64,000 bases of DNA from Mycolicibacterium nivoides (GTDB lineage: Bacteria > Actinomycetota > Actinomycetes > Mycobacteriales > Mycobacteriaceae): assembly GCF_003855255.1 (NCBI RefSeq), contig NZ_CP034072.1, positions 4,893,208-4,957,207 on the forward strand. The letters run 5' to 3'. Each line of letters opens with the position of its first letter. Within the stretch, counting starts at the first letter, position 1. Made by a program: the position numbers and the translations under genes. Below are positions 62,648 through 64,000 of this stretch, piece by piece. The notes under the pieces were generated by a model. That model was given only the letters and a program-made list of their open reading frames with translations, did no database searches and was not told the origin of the DNA.

Positions 62648-63055
62648 TCACACGGATGGCCATACGAACAGTCGGGCGTCGCGAACAAGGGTGGACCGAA
62701 ATCGGACGTGGGCTGTCTTCATTTGCGACAAGACATCGGTTATGCCCAGATCCGTCCGAAGAATCTTGGTGACGCAGAGGGCCTCTTGACTGGTGTCCTG
62801 GGCCGGTGCACTGCGGCGCCGCTCAGGCTGTTTGACGTCCCATTCACGCAAATCGACGGCGTACACCGCCAACCCGGAGCGTCCTCCTGGTCCGGAGCAG
62901 GCGTGCAGATCCACCGCAACGACAGCCCAGCGCGTCTGGTCCAGTCCCACCAATTCCTCGAACGAAGTCCCGTGCGCAATGTCTTGAAGCATCACCGCTG
63001 TACCAGACCAATCGTAGAAGGCCGGCAAACCAGCTATCTCCGTCAGTTCTTCCAT
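62648..63055 (-). CDS. Small hypothetical protein
   Basis: A 135-residue protein starting at ATG 63055 (MEELTEIAGLPAFYDWSGTA). Amino acid composition and regular third-position bias look like real coding sequence, with ordered segments VGLDQTRWAVVAVDLHACSG and GRSGLAVYAVDLREWDVKQP. No family was recognised and no catalytic motif is visible. A run with few charged residues at the end (RDARLFVWPSV) may be a genuine terminus. It is downstream of the ChoD-like gene on the same strand, 43 bp away. Confidence 0.5.
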   Translation of the reverse strand: MEELTEIAGLPAFYDWSGTAVMLQDIAHGTSFEELVGLDQTRWAVVAVDLHACSGPGGRSGLAVYAVDLREWDVKQPERRRSAPAQDTSQEALCVTKILRTDLGITDVLSQMKTAHVRFRSTLVRDARLFVWPSV

Positions 63056-63098
63056 CAGTCCCCACTATCGTCACACCACACCAGGTCTGAATGCATCG

Positions 63099-64000
63099 CT
63101 ATTTCACAACCCGTAGATTGGGCCCAGAGGCAAGGAGTCGCAAACCCAACACACCCGGCGCGCCGGCGGGCACGGTGGGGCTCTCCGGCTGAATCGGTGC
63201 GAGCTGTTTGTAGGGCTGCCCCTGGGCTGGCCGCACGTCGTCCTGCCCCTTATTGGGCCATAGTGACGCCGCCCGTTCGGCCTGCGCGGCGATCGAAAGT
63301 GCCGGATTTACCCCGAGATTCGCAGAAATCGCCGCACCGTCCACGACGTAGAGAGTCGGGTAGTTGTACACGCGGTGATAGGGATCGATCACGCCGGTCT
63401 CGGCACTGTCACCGATCGCCGCACCACCGAGGAAGTGCGCGGTCAGCGGGATGTTGAACAGCTCGCCCCAGCTGCCGACGGCAATGCCGCCGACCTTCTG
63501 CGCCATCTGCCGCGTCGCCTCGTTGCCGACCGGAATCCATGTCGGGTTGGGCCCGCCGTGCCCCTGCTTCGAGGACATGATCCGGATGCCCCCCGGCCCG
63601 CGCTTGGTGAACGTGGTGATCGAGTTGTCCAGGTGCTGCATCACCAGGGCGATCAGGGTTCGCTCGCTCCACCGTCTCGGGATCAGCATATTGAGCAGCT
63701 CAGCCGGCCGGGCACGGCCTTGGCTCAGAAACTGCTTCCACCGCGGCGCGTCGGTGCCCCCTGGGCCGGCGCCGTCGGTCATCAGCGTCTGCAGCAGGCC
63801 CATCGCGTTGGAGCCCTTGCCGTACCGCACGGGTTCGATGTGGGTGTCCGGCGTCGGGTGAATCGACGAGGTGATGGCTACGCCATGTGTGAGATCCATG
63901 TCGGTGGGCACCGTCTTGGTCTGCGCACCGACGATCGACTCGGAGTTGGTCCGGGTCAGCACGCCCAGACGATCGGACAGCTTCGTCAGCTTGCCGGTGT
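63099..64000 (-). CDS. ChoD-like GMC oxidoreductase, C-terminal part (runs off right edge)
   Basis: The C-terminal ~300 residues of a GMC flavin oxidase of the mycobacterial cholesterol-oxidase ChoD type. Recognisable parts are LTRTNSESIVGAQTKTVPTD, LVMQHLDNSITTFTKRGPGG, SWGELFNIPLTAHFLGGAAI, VIDPYHRVYNYPTLYVVDGA and AISANLGVNPALSIAAQAER, the last two being the GMC signature near the active-site histidine/asparagine. The frame is open up to base 64000, so the N-terminal FAD domain lies outside. In M. tuberculosis choD is beside guaB3-guaB2. Here guaB2 is at the opposite end of the window, so this may be a paralogue or a rearranged copy. Confidence 0.88.
   Translation of the reverse strand, partial: TGKLTKLSDRLGVLTRTNSESIVGAQTKTVPTDMDLTHGVAITSSIHPTPDTHIEPVRYGKGSNAMGLLQTLMTDGAGPGGTDAPRWKQFLSQGRARPAELLNMLIPRRWSERTLIALVMQHLDNSITTFTKRGPGGIRIMSSKQGHGGPNPTWIPVGNEATRQMAQKVGGIAVGSWGELFNIPLTAHFLGGAAIGDSAETGVIDPYHRVYNYPTLYVVDGAAISANLGVNPALSIAAQAERAASLWPNKGQDDVRPAQGQPYKQLAPIQPESPTVPAGAPGVLGLRLLASGPNLRVVK

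Noticed and set aside
62385..62789. Plus-strand frame of 134 codons preceded at a distance by AAGGAGGTCAC
   Set aside because: The Shine-Dalgarno-like motif is inside the frame, not before a start, and the frame overlaps the better minus-strand candidate.

Overview
The window is high-GC actinobacterial chromosome, most likely from a rapidly growing Mycobacterium (Mycolicibacterium). The evidence is the mycobacterial block guaB2 - DUF5319 gene - rsdA-sigD - Rv3415c-like - whiB3 at the left, groES with a groEL1 that has a histidine-rich tail, the tsaD-rimI-tsaB-tsaE-alr block, gadB, the bifunctional nnr gene and glmS. A ChoD-like oxidase gene runs off the right edge. No rRNA, tRNA, CRISPR array or insertion sequence was found.

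Layout. 1-4.3 kb is conserved regulatory core. 4.3-18.4 kb lies between whiB3 and groEL1, which are adjacent in M. tuberculosis. It is an accessory patchwork: OsmC, a deazaflavin-type reductase, a TetR gene with palindromic operators, a dehydrogenase/ECH-like pair, a frameshifted P450 relic, several secreted proteins, an amidase and a Tat-like flavoprotein. 18.4-20.1 kb is a membrane adenylate cyclase bracketed by two copies of an ~85-bp repeat. 20.1-30.6 kb is the chaperonin (CIRCE-controlled) and t6A/alanine racemase block, all on the minus strand. 30.7-38.1 kb holds a MocR regulator/EamA exporter pair and a polyol PTS locus (mtlA-type EIICBA, DeoR regulator, divergent zinc dehydrogenase) with a CRP-like site. 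38.1-41 kb is glmS and hydrolases.

41-60 kb is the most interesting part: two divergent catabolic blocks around a glutamate dehydrogenase. On the minus strand, aminotransferase - acyl-CoA dehydrogenase - aldehyde dehydrogenase - CaiB CoA-transferase matches the 5-aminovalerate/glutarate route (DavT, GcdH, DavD, GcdG). On the plus strand, a tightly packed operon of APC permease, P450, glutamine-synthetase-like ligase, a solute-binding-like protein without signal peptide, two class I amidotransferase-fold hydrolases, a [2Fe-2S] oxidoreductase and an aldehyde dehydrogenase looks like gamma-glutamylation-dependent amine catabolism with an oxygenase step. It is controlled by a FadR-type repressor paired with a soluble Cache sensor. 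Together these could turn an imported (possibly cyclic) amine into an omega-amino acid, then glutarate, then crotonyl-CoA, with the dehydrogenase recycling glutamate. The substrate is inferred, not shown.

60-64 kb carries a phosphotransferase, a Tat/lipoprotein peptidoglycan amidase, a poorly coding stretch, a small unknown gene and the ChoD-like C-terminus.
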